DNA of 64,000 bases, taken from assembly GCF_900129375.1 (NCBI RefSeq), contig NZ_FQVN01000007.1, positions 248,001 through 312,000 on the forward strand. The letters are read 5' to 3'. Positions 15,136 through 23,845 of the stretch are shown piece after piece. Under the pieces are notes generated by a model, which did no database searches, had not been told where the DNA came from, and saw nothing but the letters and a program-made list of their open reading frames with translations. How positions within the stretch are numbered: position 1 is the stretch's first letter; the number at the start of each line of letters is the position of its first letter. This DNA is from Streptoalloteichus hindustanus (lineage in GTDB: Bacteria; Actinomycetota; Actinomycetes; Mycobacteriales; Pseudonocardiaceae). Made by a program: the position numbers and the translations under genes.

Positions 15136-16050
15136 ATGAATCGCTGGAAGACACGGCCGTACATCGTGGTCATGGCCGTACTGATGGGGTTGTCCGGCAC
15201 AGTGTCCACGGCACGTGCCGGGCTGGCGGCACCGATGCAGGGCACCGTGGTGAGCTGGGGTATCGCTAACCAGCCACCCCCGCCGGGGCTGAGCGGAGTC
15301 ACCGCGGTGTCGGCGGGTTGGGCCTACGCCCTGGCGCTGAAAAGTGACGGCACCGTCGTGGGTTGGGGCCGCAACGACTACGGCAAGGCGACACCGCCAG
15401 CCAACCTGCACGACGCCACGGCGGTCGCCGCCGGCTGGAACCACAGTGTGGTGTTGCGCAGCGACGGAACCGTGGTCAGCTGGGGCAACAACGATCGCGG
15501 CCAAGCCAGCCGGCCGCCGGCCCTGTTCGGCGTCACAGCGGTCGCCGCACGGGGTGACCACAGCCTCGCACTGAAGCAGAACGGCACCGTGGTGGGTTGG
15601 GGTGACAACAGCTCCGGCCAAGCCCAACCACCGGCAGGACTCACCGGGGTGATCGCCATCGCCGCCGGGTCCAGCCACAGCCTGGCGCTGAAACAGGACG
15701 GCACCGTCGTCGGCTGGGGCGACAACAGCTCCGGCCAAGCCCAACCACCGGCAGGACTGACCGGAGTGACGGCCATCGCCGCTGGATTCGGACACAGCCT
15801 CGCGCTGAGACGGGACGGCACCGTCGTCGGCTGGGGCGACAACAGTGCCGGCGGCACGACTCCGCCGCCTGGGCTGACCGGTGCGACGGCCATCGCGGCC
15901 GGCTGCCCGCACAGCATGGCGATCAAAGCCGACGGGACCCTCGCCACTTGGGGCGGTCGGCCCGACGGCGCGGACCTTCCTCCGCCGGGCCTGAAGTCCG
16001 TCTTCGCCATCGCCGCCGGGTGCGGGCACAACCTCGCGGTCAGGCGCTAG
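15136..16050 (+). CDS. Secreted RCC1-repeat beta-propeller protein
   Basis: Protein of 304 residues with a signal peptide (IVVMAVLMGLSGTVSTARA). The mature part consists almost entirely of seven repeats of about 39 residues with the core GTVVGWGDN, then PPAGLTGV, AIAAG and HSLALK. This is the pattern of RCC1/BLIP-II-type seven-bladed propellers. In actinomycetes such proteins include the beta-lactamase inhibitor BLIP-II; whether this one inhibits any enzyme is unknown. Repeats four and five are nearly identical at the DNA level. A second RCC1 protein lies 1.7 kb away on the other strand. Confidence 0.85.
   Translation: MNRWKTRPYIVVMAVLMGLSGTVSTARAGLAAPMQGTVVSWGIANQPPPPGLSGVTAVSAGWAYALALKSDGTVVGWGRNDYGKATPPANLHDATAVAAGWNHSVVLRSDGTVVSWGNNDRGQASRPPALFGVTAVAARGDHSLALKQNGTVVGWGDNSSGQAQPPAGLTGVIAIAAGSSHSLALKQDGTVVGWGDNSSGQAQPPAGLTGVTAIAAGFGHSLALRRDGTVVGWGDNSAGGTTPPPGLTGATAIAAGCPHSMAIKADGTLATWGGRPDGADLPPPGLKSVFAIAAGCGHNLAVRR
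15583..15816 (+). repeat. Two near-identical 117-bp tandem units within the RCC1 gene
   Basis: Units 15583-15699 and 15700-15816 encode RCC1 blades four and five, which differ at only a few residues (SS versus FG before HSLAL, KQ versus RR). The other units are more diverged, so this pair may be a recent duplication or the product of gene conversion. Confidence 0.75.
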
Positions 16051-16154
16051 AAGCCCAGCGCCACAACCCTTTGTTCACGCGGCCGATGGGCGGGACCGGC
16101 CCGATGCCGCGCGCCAGAACCAGATCCGTTTCGCGGCTTGATCAGTCCGACAGT

Positions 16155-16192
16155 GGGGTCCGGCCAGTTCTCCTGGCCGGGCCCCGCTTTTT
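16155..16192. terminator. Bidirectional hairpin terminator
   Basis: Arms GGGGTCCGGCCAG (16155-16167) and CTGGCCGGGCCCC (16173-16185) pair at 12 of 13 positions around a short loop, followed by GCTTTTTCG on the + strand. It lies between the convergent RCC1 gene and the beta-propeller gene. Confidence 0.8.
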
Positions 16193-16276
16193 CGCTCCGG
16201 TGAGAACAGGCTGGGCGCCTGTTTCGTCTCGGCTCGCCGCTGCGCCGGCACCGCGGCTTTCCGAACCTCTGGGCTC

Positions 16277-17704
16277 TCAGCTGGTGCGGCCCGGATTGCT
16301 GGTGCTGTCCGAACCTGTCGCCGGTTCGCGTGGTTCTTCGTCTTGGCCGCGCGTGTTGATGGCCGCTTGGAGTTGGAGCCAGGTCGGGTCCGTCGGGGCT
16401 GCGGTGGTCACTGTCGCCAGGTCGTCCGACTCCCATGTCCGGGCTCCGTCGGTCATGACGAGGTGTGCCTCCAGGTCGCCGTTGTCGGGAACCTCGCAGG
16501 TGGAGTCCAGGAAGGCCGTGAGCGCGGCCCGTGCCGCGTTGTCGTTCGTGGCACGGGTCTTCGCGGAGCCGGAGAGCACCGACACGAGCACGAGTTCGCC
16601 TTCACCGCTGGCGACAACGAGTTCGCCTGTGGGTGTGGTTCCCAAGCCCGTCACCGGGGCACCGGTCAGCACGTCGTGCTCGACCGCGCGTTGACCGTCG
16701 AGGTCCACTTCGACAAGGGACCCGGTCGGTGTCCCGATCCAGAGCACGCCGGGTTGGACCCCGAACGCGATGTTGTGTCGTGACCACGCGCGCATCTGTT
16801 CGAGCCACTCCTGCGGATAGGGGTAGCCCGGGGTGGGTTCGCCGAGGGTCGTTGCGAGGACGCGCTGTAGCGACGGGAAACCGAACACCTCCAGTGTGTT
16901 CTCGTAGGCGTTGCCCCGAATCGCGAGGTGGCGTCCGTCCACGCTGAAGACCGGCGTCTCGTACCCGTCGGCGTCCAGGATCAGCGCGCGGCGGAGCACT
17001 CGCATCACAGCAGGCGCGCTCTTGTCGTCAACGCGCGCGAACAGTCCGATTGTCGCGCCCTGATTGCTGATCAGCGTGGCGACCAGTCCGCCGGCCGGGT
17101 GCGTCGCGACCCCGGTGTCCCAGCCCGGGCCGACATCGATGGTTCCCGAGGTGAGATCGAGGATGTCGGAGTGCTGCCATGCGTCGTGCCCGTCGCCTGA
17201 CGAGGGCGATGCCCACAGCTTCCGGCCGTCCGGGCTGAACGCCAGACTGCGGTAGGACGACGCAGTGGGCGGGATTCCTTCCACTCCGGACAGTCCGGTA
17301 GGGGTCCACCGCGCCACTCCGCCTTCGCCGGCCACCACGAGCAGCGGCTGGTCCGGGTGCCATGCCACGGCAGGCGTTCGCCGCATCCGATCCCGATAGC
17401 TGGCATCGTCGTAGGCGGTCGACCCGGCGCCCACGGTCGCGAGTGCGTGCAGCCGCCGTCCTCCGCAGTCCCAGAGGTGAACCGCTGGACGTGCCGAGTC
17501 CAGGCAGGCGACCAGCGGAAGTCGCGGATGGCACACCAACCGCTCGACAGGAGTCCCGCTCCCGACTCGCTCCCGCGACACGACCTCAACAGCAGCCACT
17601 TCGACACCGTACTCGCGGGCACCGACGAGTCCTCGCCGATCGCCGTTGGCGTCGAACCGGACCGGCAGCGGAGGCGCCGCACGCGGCCCGCACCGACCGT
17701 CCAT
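16277..17704 (-). CDS. WD40/YVTN-like beta-propeller protein
   Basis: Protein of 475 residues from ATG 17704, probably cytosolic since no signal peptide is seen. Repeated units such as RTPAVAWHPDQPLLVVAG, SLAFSPDGRKLWAS and PVFSVDGRHLAI have the hydrophobic-strand and SPDG-turn pattern of WD40 or YVTN propellers; about seven blades can be counted. The C-terminal 60 residues form a polar tail. Propellers of this kind are interaction platforms; the partner is unknown. A short palindrome (CGGACA, GAAA, TGTCCG) lies three bases upstream of the start codon and might influence expression. Next to it, divided by about 80 bases, is an RCC1 gene in the same direction. Confidence 0.65.
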   Translation of the reverse strand: MDGRCGPRAAPPLPVRFDANGDRRGLVGAREYGVEVAAVEVVSRERVGSGTPVERLVCHPRLPLVACLDSARPAVHLWDCGGRRLHALATVGAGSTAYDDASYRDRMRRTPAVAWHPDQPLLVVAGEGGVARWTPTGLSGVEGIPPTASSYRSLAFSPDGRKLWASPSSGDGHDAWQHSDILDLTSGTIDVGPGWDTGVATHPAGGLVATLISNQGATIGLFARVDDKSAPAVMRVLRRALILDADGYETPVFSVDGRHLAIRGNAYENTLEVFGFPSLQRVLATTLGEPTPGYPYPQEWLEQMRAWSRHNIAFGVQPGVLWIGTPTGSLVEVDLDGQRAVEHDVLTGAPVTGLGTTPTGELVVASGEGELVLVSVLSGSAKTRATNDNAARAALTAFLDSTCEVPDNGDLEAHLVMTDGARTWESDDLATVTTAAPTDPTWLQLQAAINTRGQDEEPREPATGSDSTSNPGRTS

Positions 17705-17786
17705 CTCGGACAGAAATGTCCGAAGTGGACGGAGGGAAGGTGGTGTCGGTGCTCGCGTGCGGCGCTCTACCCGCGGGCCCGGTTCG

Positions 17787-18707
17787 TCACCGCAGCGCGA
17801 GGATGTGGTAGAAGGTCGAGCTGATCTTGGTGATGCCGCCGTCCTTCACCGTGGCCGGGATGTCCATCTGGCCCTGGCCGTTGTAGTTCCAGACGATGAC
17901 CTTGCCGTCCTTGAGCACGACGTTGTGCAGTTGGCCGGCGGCGATGGCGGTGACCCCGGACTGGGCGACCGTGGGCACGGTGGCCTGCTCGTAGAGGTTC
18001 CACCCCCACGCGATCACCTTGCCGTCCTTGAGGGCCAGGCTGTGCTGTGCGCCGGCGGCGATGGCGGTGACCCCGGACATCGCCTCCTTGGGCACGTTGA
18101 GCTGCCCGTACTTGTTCGCTCCCCACGCGATGACGGAGCCGTCCTTCTTCAGGGCCATGGCGTGGTTCAGTCCGGCCGCGATCGCGGTGACGCCGGACTT
18201 GGCCTCCTCGGGGACGTTCATCTGGCCCTGGTTGATCTTCTCCCAACCCCAGGCGATGACACCGCCGTTCTTCAGCGCGAGGCTGTAGCCGTCGCCGGCG
18301 GCGATGGCGGTGACGCCGGACCTGGCCTCCTCCGGCACCTTGGTCTCCAGCCACCGTCCCCAGGCGATCACCTTGCCGCCCTTGAGCGCCAAGTGGTGGT
18401 AGTTGCCCGCGGCGATGGCGTCGACGCCGTCCCACGCCTCGACCGGAACCCGGTCGAGCTCGGGGTATCCGCTGTCGGGGACACCCCACTGGATGACCCG
18501 ACCGTCCTTGAGGGCGACGTTGCGCTTGAACCCGGCGGCGATGGCGGTGACGCCGGACCTGGCCTCGTCGGGGATCGGAACCTTGGCGACCGAGGCCGTG
18601 CCCCAGGTCAGCACCTCACCGACCGGCTTGGGCGCCGCCCCAGCCGTGGTCGCCCCGAACAGCACGAGCGACACCGCGAACGTGGTCACACCTAACAACT
18701 TCCGCAA
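17787..18707 (-). CDS. Secreted RCC1-repeat beta-propeller protein
   Basis: Protein of 306 residues with signal peptide MRKLLGVTTFAVSLVLFG ending near AGA-AP. Seven RCC1-type repeats follow with the core GKVIAWG, SGVTAIAAG and HSLALKD. It is clearly related to the RCC1 protein encoded at 15136-16050, but the repeats have diverged (E-A/S-G-V linkers instead of PPAGL), so the pair is not a recent duplication. The same family includes BLIP-II; a target has to be sought experimentally. It probably forms a transcription unit with the WD40-like gene that follows it on the same strand. Confidence 0.85.
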   Translation of the reverse strand: MRKLLGVTTFAVSLVLFGATTAGAAPKPVGEVLTWGTASVAKVPIPDEARSGVTAIAAGFKRNVALKDGRVIQWGVPDSGYPELDRVPVEAWDGVDAIAAGNYHHLALKGGKVIAWGRWLETKVPEEARSGVTAIAAGDGYSLALKNGGVIAWGWEKINQGQMNVPEEAKSGVTAIAAGLNHAMALKKDGSVIAWGANKYGQLNVPKEAMSGVTAIAAGAQHSLALKDGKVIAWGWNLYEQATVPTVAQSGVTAIAAGQLHNVVLKDGKVIVWNYNGQGQMDIPATVKDGGITKISSTFYHILALR

Positions 18708-19417
18708 CTTCTACCTCTCCAGGAGTCGGGGACAGTGCCCCCGACCCTAGGGTCCACTTCGCACCGCGAGCAAACAGTCTCGGTTAGACATTCACCTCGG
18801 CTCGGTGCGCTCCGACCCCTTGACACCAGGGCGGCACCGGAGTCCCACCACCGCGAAACCGTTCGCCCCCCAAGCTCTCCTGTCGCGGGCGTGCCACCTC
18901 GTGGCGCTGTCACGAGCACGGAAGTGCCCGGCGGGTAGGTCGTCACCTGGGTGCCACGACGTGGTCCCGCCGCAGTGCGTTCCGGCGGACCAGACTCGTT
19001 CGGCCCCGGATCAGCGGTTGGTGGGCCTCCCCTGGGGACATCACCTGTCCAGGCAGATTCGGGAAAGCCTGTTCGAGCGGTACGCCGTGCGCGGAGAGAA
19101 CAGGCCCGCGGCCCAGCTGACGGCCTTCGTCGTTCGTGATCTGACGTCAACGGTGGTGGACGAGTCCTCTGTCCACAGTGTACTGACTGACAGGGGAGAG
19201 CGATGCGGACCGGATTTCCCGGTCATACCGGACTCTCTCCGCCGCGCAGTCGAGGAAGCTCAGCTCCTGGTGGCCCTGACGTCCGGTGTGGACATCATTT
19301 CGTTGGCGCGGAGTTGCCCCGGGAGCTCCACGTACGGGACCCCCTCGCAACAGCAGCGCTCCCGTGGCCGACAGCACGGAGGCGCAGCCGGCGCCACAAC
19401 AGAACGCTGTTGCCGTG
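18708..19417. other. 710-base region without a confident gene
   Basis: It holds the promoter of the leftward RCC1 gene. A rightward open frame contains LVGLPWGHHLSRQIRE and, later, FPVIPDSLRRAVEEAQ with only moderate third-position GC bias. It lacks a good start and runs into the opposing CGNR gene. It may be a decayed gene; I could not assign it. Confidence 0.35.
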
Positions 19418-19972
19418 TCAGCTTTCGGGCTCCGCGGAGCGGCGTCGCGCCGCGAACCTGCGCGCCTTGTTGCGGTTGCCGCAGACCCGCATCGAGCACC
19501 AGCGCCGGCTGCGGTTCTTCGAGGTGTCCCAGAAGACCCAGGCGCAGGAGTGCTCCGCGCAGCGCTTCAGCCGGGTCGCGTCGCCGGTGATGACCAGTTC
19601 GGCCCACGCCAGCCCGAGGGCGGCCAGGGCGCGGCGGACCGGGGACAGACCGGGCTCGGCCGCCAGGACGGCGTCCCCGTCCACGACGACCAGGACGGGC
19701 AGGCGCCGCAGCACGTTGTTGGCGGCCGCGAGCAGGCCCGCGCGCGGCTCGTCCCCCACGTGGAGGCCCAACCTCTCCCGGATACCGTCCCGCAGCCGCA
19801 GGGCGTCGTCGTGGTCAGCGGCGCCGACGGGGGCGTCCTCCCCGAGCAGGCCCTGGTCCCGCAGCCACGCGCCCAGGTCGTCGGGCTCGGCCAGCTCGTC
19901 GGTGCCCAACTCGACATCCACCGTGTTGGCGAACGCCTCGACGAGCCGTGCGGCCGCCGATGGGTCAGGCAT
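19418..19972 (-). CDS. CGNR zinc finger transcriptional regulator
   Basis: Protein of 184 residues. The N-terminal part is the helical ABATE-like stress-sensing region. The C-terminus carries the CGNR zinc finger: CAEHSCAWVFWD, then RRWCSMRVCGNRNKARR, with four cysteines positioned to bind zinc and the Cys-Gly-Asn-Arg signature that names the family. Such proteins are presumed DNA-binding regulators. It is divergent from an MFS exporter gene, separated by 122 bases that carry a candidate operator, so it probably controls that exporter and itself. The start is ATG 19972. Confidence 0.88.
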   Translation of the reverse strand: MPDPSAAARLVEAFANTVDVELGTDELAEPDDLGAWLRDQGLLGEDAPVGAADHDDALRLRDGIRERLGLHVGDEPRAGLLAAANNVLRRLPVLVVVDGDAVLAAEPGLSPVRRALAALGLAWAELVITGDATRLKRCAEHSCAWVFWDTSKNRSRRWCSMRVCGNRNKARRFAARRRSAEPES

Positions 19973-20020
19973 GCGCCGCTCCCTCCTCCTCGTCAGCCAA
20001 AGCTACACCGGCTATGCGGA

Positions 20021-20077
20021 TAAGCGGTTAGCGCGGGGGAAGCGAACCGTGCCACACTCACACCACCAAAACGCTTA
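20021..20077. promoter_or_regulatory. Candidate operator between CGNR regulator and MFS gene
   Basis: TAAGCG (20021-20026) and its inverted match CGCTTA (20072-20077), each followed by a GGTTAG sequence, lie in the 122-base divergent intergenic region. The region is AT-richer than its surroundings and should hold both promoters. Confidence 0.4.
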
Positions 20078-20094
20078 GATGGTTAGGGGGAGCC

Positions 20095-21375
20095 GTGGCA
20101 GAGCGGGCGTTGACCGAACCTGTTGTCGTACCCGTCCCAGCGGGAACGGCCAGGAGCGGAACGCGGAACTCCGCGGTCCTCGTGGTGTTCACCGCGATCA
20201 CCAACCTGGCGGACGGCGTGACCAAGGTGGCGCTGCCGTTGCTGGCCACCCAGCTCTCCAGCTCCCCCGCCCAGGTCGCCGCGGTGTCCCTGACACTCTC
20301 GCTGCCCTGGCTGCTGGTCGCCCTGCACGTCGGCGTCCTGGCGGACCGCGCGGACCGACGTCGGCTGCTGTGGATCGCCAACGCGATGCGGCTGCTCGCC
20401 GTCGGGGGGCTGCTCGCGGCGTCCGCCCAGGGCGGCCTGACGATCTGGTGGCTCTACGGCGGCGGAGCGCTCCTGGGTGTCGCCGAGGTCATCGCGCTCA
20501 CCGCGGCGGCGGCCCTGGTGCCCGCCCTGGTGCCCGCGAAGGACCTGGAGCGGGCCAACGCCTGGGTCGCCGGCGCCGAGACGGTGTGCAACGAGTTCTG
20601 CGGCCCGTTCGTGGGTGGTCTGCTGGTGGCCGCCAGCACCGGCCTCGCGCTGGGTGCCACCTGGGTCTCCTACGCCGCCGCGGCCCTGCTGCTGGTCCTG
20701 CTCGTCGGGCGTTTCCGGCCGCACCGCACCGCCGACAACGCCGCCACCCGCGAGACAGTGCACGCCCAGATCGTCAGCGGCCTGCGGTTCCTGTGGCATC
20801 AGCGCCTGCTGCGCACCATGGCCCTGATCCTCACCGCCCTGTGCGCGTGCTGGGGCGCCTGGCTGGCGTTGATGCCGCTGTACGCGACGCGGCTGATGAA
20901 CCTGGACTCCCGCGAGTACGGCATCGTGCTCAGCGCACTCGGCGTCGGTGGCCTCGTCGGCGCGGTGACCGTCACCCGGGTGAACCGGCTGCTGGGCCGC
21001 CGCTGGGCGATGTTCGCCGACCTGCTCGGCACGTTCGCCATGGTCGCCGTGCCCGTCCTCACCACCGACATCCGGGCCGTCGCCGCCGCCGCCTTCGCGG
21101 GCGGCATGGGCGGCACGCTGTGGGCGGTCAACGCCCGCACCATCGGCCAGCGCGTCGTGCCCGACGCGATGCTCGGCCGCTACAACGCGGTGAGCCGGCT
21201 CTTCGGCTGGGGCGCGATACCGCTGGGCGCCGGCCTGGTCGGTCTGCTCGCCGAGCTGGTCGGCCTCCGCCTGGCCTTCCTGGCCTTCGCCGTCATCACC
21301 GCCGCCACCGTGCTGCCCTTCCTCCGCGTCGTCACCAGGGATGTCCTGGCCGAGGTTTTCGCCGAGCGCGCCTGA
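20095..21375 (+). CDS. Major facilitator superfamily exporter (EntS/MFS_3-like)
   Basis: Protein of 426 residues from GTG 20095, with TTAGGGGGA just upstream as ribosome site. Twelve hydrophobic segments are seen. The cytoplasmic loop after segment two reads LADRADRRRLLW, the usual MFS A-motif region, and ARTIGQRVVPDAMLGRYNAV is typical of the MFS_3/EntS subgroup that exports siderophores or drugs. The substrate is not predictable. The divergent CGNR regulator is the likely controller. It ends 200 bases before the convergent hydrolase fusion, with an inverted repeat between. Confidence 0.85.
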   Translation: MAERALTEPVVVPVPAGTARSGTRNSAVLVVFTAITNLADGVTKVALPLLATQLSSSPAQVAAVSLTLSLPWLLVALHVGVLADRADRRRLLWIANAMRLLAVGGLLAASAQGGLTIWWLYGGGALLGVAEVIALTAAAALVPALVPAKDLERANAWVAGAETVCNEFCGPFVGGLLVAASTGLALGATWVSYAAAALLLVLLVGRFRPHRTADNAATRETVHAQIVSGLRFLWHQRLLRTMALILTALCACWGAWLALMPLYATRLMNLDSREYGIVLSALGVGGLVGAVTVTRVNRLLGRRWAMFADLLGTFAMVAVPVLTTDIRAVAAAAFAGGMGGTLWAVNARTIGQRVVPDAMLGRYNAVSRLFGWGAIPLGAGLVGLLAELVGLRLAFLAFAVITAATVLPFLRVVTRDVLAEVFAERA

Positions 21376-21439
21376 CACACCGGGCCCGGACAACGCCCGG
21401 ACACGCCCTTCCGCGGCGATGGCGGCCACGCGTGCCGAA

Positions 21440-21509
21440 GCCGAGCAGGCACACCCTCGGCCGACTTCGTCCCCGACGGGACCGTCGATCGGTGGCGTGC
21501 CTGCTCGGC
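21440..21509. terminator. Inverted repeat between convergent genes
   Basis: GCCGAGCAGGCAC (21440-21452) and GTGCCTGCTCGGC (21497-21509) are perfect 13-base complements with a 44-base loop. Located between the MFS gene and the leftward hydrolase fusion, they could act as a bidirectional terminator, though the loop is long. Confidence 0.45.
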
Positions 21510-21574
21510 TCGGTTGGCGCTCTGCCTGGTGCGCGACCGGAAGGTGCTCACCCTCACGGCGTGGTCGCCGGCGG

Positions 21575-23419
21575 TCAGCTCGTGGGCCGAGCCTGCTCGG
21601 CCGCCTCGTCGGTCGACCCGGCCTGGCCGGTGGCGAACACCGTCCTGATCAGCTCGGCCAACGCCGTGGGGAACACCGCGGCCGGGTCGACCTCGCCGGT
21701 GGTCAGCGAGGCGGTCAGGGTCCGGCTGCCGTCGAGCGTGCTGATCATCAGCGCTCCGTAGCCGCCGGGGGCGCCGCCGTTGTGGTGCACGATGGTGCCG
21801 TCCGGACCCAGGTCCTGCACCCACAGCCCCAGGCCGAGACCGAGCTTGCCGTGCGGCGTCAGCATCTCGATCAGCAGCGGGGCCGGCAGGAGCTCGCCGC
21901 CCAGCAGCGCGGAGACGAACGTGCTGAGGTCCTTGGCGGTCGTGATCAGGTCACCGGCGCCGGCCAGCAGCGAGGGGTTCTGGCGGCTGACGTCGACCAC
22001 CTTCCACTCGCCGGCGTCCTCGAAGCGGTAGTAGCCGTGGGCGTGCGGCCCGGGCAGATCCGGCGAGGTGGCCGACACCACGGTGTCCGACAGCCCGAGC
22101 GGCTCCAGGATCCGTCGCCGCATCTCCTCGGCGTAGGAGCGGCCGGTGACCTTCTCGATCAGCAGCAGGGCCAGGGTGTAGTTGGTGTTCGAGTAGCTCT
22201 GGTCGGTGCCCGGCTCGAACCGCGCCGGCTTGGACAACGCGAACCGCACCAGCTCCTCGGGCCGGTAGGTGTGGAAGCGGTTGTCCACCCACGCCTTGCC
22301 CTGCGAGGGGAGGCCCATCACGAACGTCCCGTCGGCGTCGAGCTCGCCGGTGTAGTTGTACAGCCCGCTGGTGTGCCGCAGCAGCATCCGCACGGTGATC
22401 CGCTCGTCCAGCCCGAGCTCGGGCAGGTGGTCGGCCACCGGGCCGTCCAGCTCGATCCGGCCCTCGGCCACCAGTTGGAGCACCAGGGTCGCGGTGAACG
22501 TCTTGATGACGCTGCCCGCCCAGACCTGCCCGTTGACCGGCGGCTCGGCGGTCCCGCCCAGCTCGCTCACCCCGGCGCGACCGACCCACTCGCCCCGCTC
22601 GTCGCGCACCCGCATCTCCACGCTGGCGAACCCGGCGTCGACGACCGCCTGGACGGCCTGCTGCAGCTCCGGACGTTCCTGCCCGGCGGCGACCGGCGCG
22701 GTGTCGTCGGCCGGAGCCACCGCGGCCCCGGTCGAGTTCGCCGAGTCGCCGGGGAGGCTGTGGGCGGAGATGTCGCCGTAGCTGGTGGTCGCGCGGATGT
22801 CGAGCTGGGCGGCGGCGCCTTCGGTGTTCCTGAGCGCGTTGCGGATCCGGCCGTAGGAGGTGCCGGCGTCGAGGGAGGCCGAGACACCGTGGGCGGCGCC
22901 GATCGAGATCGCGCCGTACTCGGTCCGCAGCACGACCGTGCCGTGCACGGCCTCGGCGATGCGGATGTCGCCCTTCTGGGTGCTGATCTCCGCGGGGCCG
23001 CCCAGCCGGCCGACCGAGACGTCGCCGGCGTGGGCGGCGAGGCGCACGCCCGCGGCCTCGTCGACCTCGACCACGCCGTGTGCGCCGTCGAAGGCGACGT
23101 CGCCGAGCCGTCCCACGGCGCGGAACTCGGCGGCCGCGGCCTTCGCCTCGACCCGCGAGCCGGCGGGCAGGTGGACCGTCACCTCGACGGCCCCGGAGGG
23201 GCCGAGGAGCTGGTTCCGCGTCGGGGTCTTGATCCGCAGGACGCCCTCGCCGCAGGCGACGGTGGTCTGCTCCGCAGCCTTCACGTCGCGGCTCTTCGCG
23301 GCGTCGGCGGGCAGGACCTCGACCACGGTGTCGGCCCGCTCGGCGGCGACGATCTGGACGCGCCCCGCGGGGATGTCCAGGACAGCGGAGATCGGGGCCG
23401 GGGTGTCGAACTTCTGCAT
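21575..23419 (-). CDS. DUF4097 beta-helix protein fused to a class C beta-lactamase-like serine hydrolase
   Basis: Protein of 614 residues; ATG 23419 with GGAG seven bases upstream. Residues 1-215 (MQKFDTPAPISAVLDIPAGR to ATTSYGDISAHSL) match the usual stand-alone DUF4097 beta-helical proteins of actinomycetes. After a short Ala/Pro linker, residues 240-600 form a penicillin-binding/beta-lactamase-like hydrolase: SVIK near 302-305 (SxxK nucleophile and base), YSN near 410 and HHNGG near 545. No signal peptide is visible. It may be a peptidase or esterase acting on D-amino-acid or ester substrates. The fusion is unusual; each half normally occurs alone. Upstream lies a set of phased direct repeats shared with two other serine hydrolase genes. 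Confidence 0.85.
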   Translation of the reverse strand: MQKFDTPAPISAVLDIPAGRVQIVAAERADTVVEVLPADAAKSRDVKAAEQTTVACGEGVLRIKTPTRNQLLGPSGAVEVTVHLPAGSRVEAKAAAAEFRAVGRLGDVAFDGAHGVVEVDEAAGVRLAAHAGDVSVGRLGGPAEISTQKGDIRIAEAVHGTVVLRTEYGAISIGAAHGVSASLDAGTSYGRIRNALRNTEGAAAQLDIRATTSYGDISAHSLPGDSANSTGAAVAPADDTAPVAAGQERPELQQAVQAVVDAGFASVEMRVRDERGEWVGRAGVSELGGTAEPPVNGQVWAGSVIKTFTATLVLQLVAEGRIELDGPVADHLPELGLDERITVRMLLRHTSGLYNYTGELDADGTFVMGLPSQGKAWVDNRFHTYRPEELVRFALSKPARFEPGTDQSYSNTNYTLALLLIEKVTGRSYAEEMRRRILEPLGLSDTVVSATSPDLPGPHAHGYYRFEDAGEWKVVDVSRQNPSLLAGAGDLITTAKDLSTFVSALLGGELLPAPLLIEMLTPHGKLGLGLGLWVQDLGPDGTIVHHNGGAPGGYGALMISTLDGSRTLTASLTTGEVDPAAVFPTALAELIRTVFATGQAGSTDEAAEQARPTS

Positions 23420-23482
23420 CACGCTCTCCTGAGGTTCGTTCGGGCATCCCCGCTGGTGGGGACCCTTGTGGTGGTTCGGGGT

Positions 23483-23606
23483 GTGATCGATGTCCTGATC
23501 ACGGGAACTACGATCGCCGGCCGTCCTGACACGGGGCGGCCATCGCGCTGACACGGCCTCTGACAGCGCCTCTGACACCACCTCGGACATGGCCTGACAC
23601 GGCGTC
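23483..23606 (-). promoter_or_regulatory. Promoter region with GTGTCAG direct repeats (SARP/OmpR-type layout)
   Basis: Read on the + strand, CTGACAC or a close variant occurs at 23526, 23548, 23560, 23572 and 23594 (spacings 22, 12, 12, 22), that is GTGTCAG on the transcribed side. Between these and the gene is a 36-base block (23483-23518) almost identical to one at 32127-32162. The distance from block start to first heptamer is 43 bases in both cases. ATCGTAGT in the block is the best -10 candidate. Confidence 0.7.
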
Positions 23607-23845
23607 ATCGCAGGTCGCGGGCCGTGCTGACCGATCCGGCGAGCCTCGTGGCACCCCTCGCACCCGCCGTCTGGCACCGACGGGCGACAGCCCGGAGCCG
23701 TACCGCTGCTGGATGTCCGGCAGCGACGGCTGCCGTGGAGCGGATCGAGCGGACCCGCAGGAAGGTGTGACCGACCGGTGATCAACCCGGGTGTGATCTC
23801 TGACACGATCGGGCGGACGTTGTTCGCCGCGGGGAGGGCCGGCTG

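Noticed and set aside
15583-15816. Tandem repeats as a CRISPR or satellite array
   Set aside because: The repeats are in frame and encode RCC1 blades of 39 residues; there are no spacers.
17707-17722. CGGACA-GAAA-TGTCCG hairpin before the WD40-like gene as a terminator
   Set aside because: Too short, no T-run, and directly before a start codon; at most a small operator or chance.
18805-19590. Rightward gene of about 260 codons containing LPWGHHLSRQIRE
   Set aside because: Moderate composition, poor start and a 3' half antisense to the CGNR gene; kept only as a note on the region.
20079-21761. Overlapping open frames on both strands across the MFS exporter
   Set aside because: Shadow frames of the exporter gene; no family motifs and Arg/Pro-rich composition.
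23794-23810. CTGACAC near 23800 as part of the heptamer array
   Set aside because: It is 200 bases from the array and in the wrong orientation for the rightward trypco2 gene; treated as chance.
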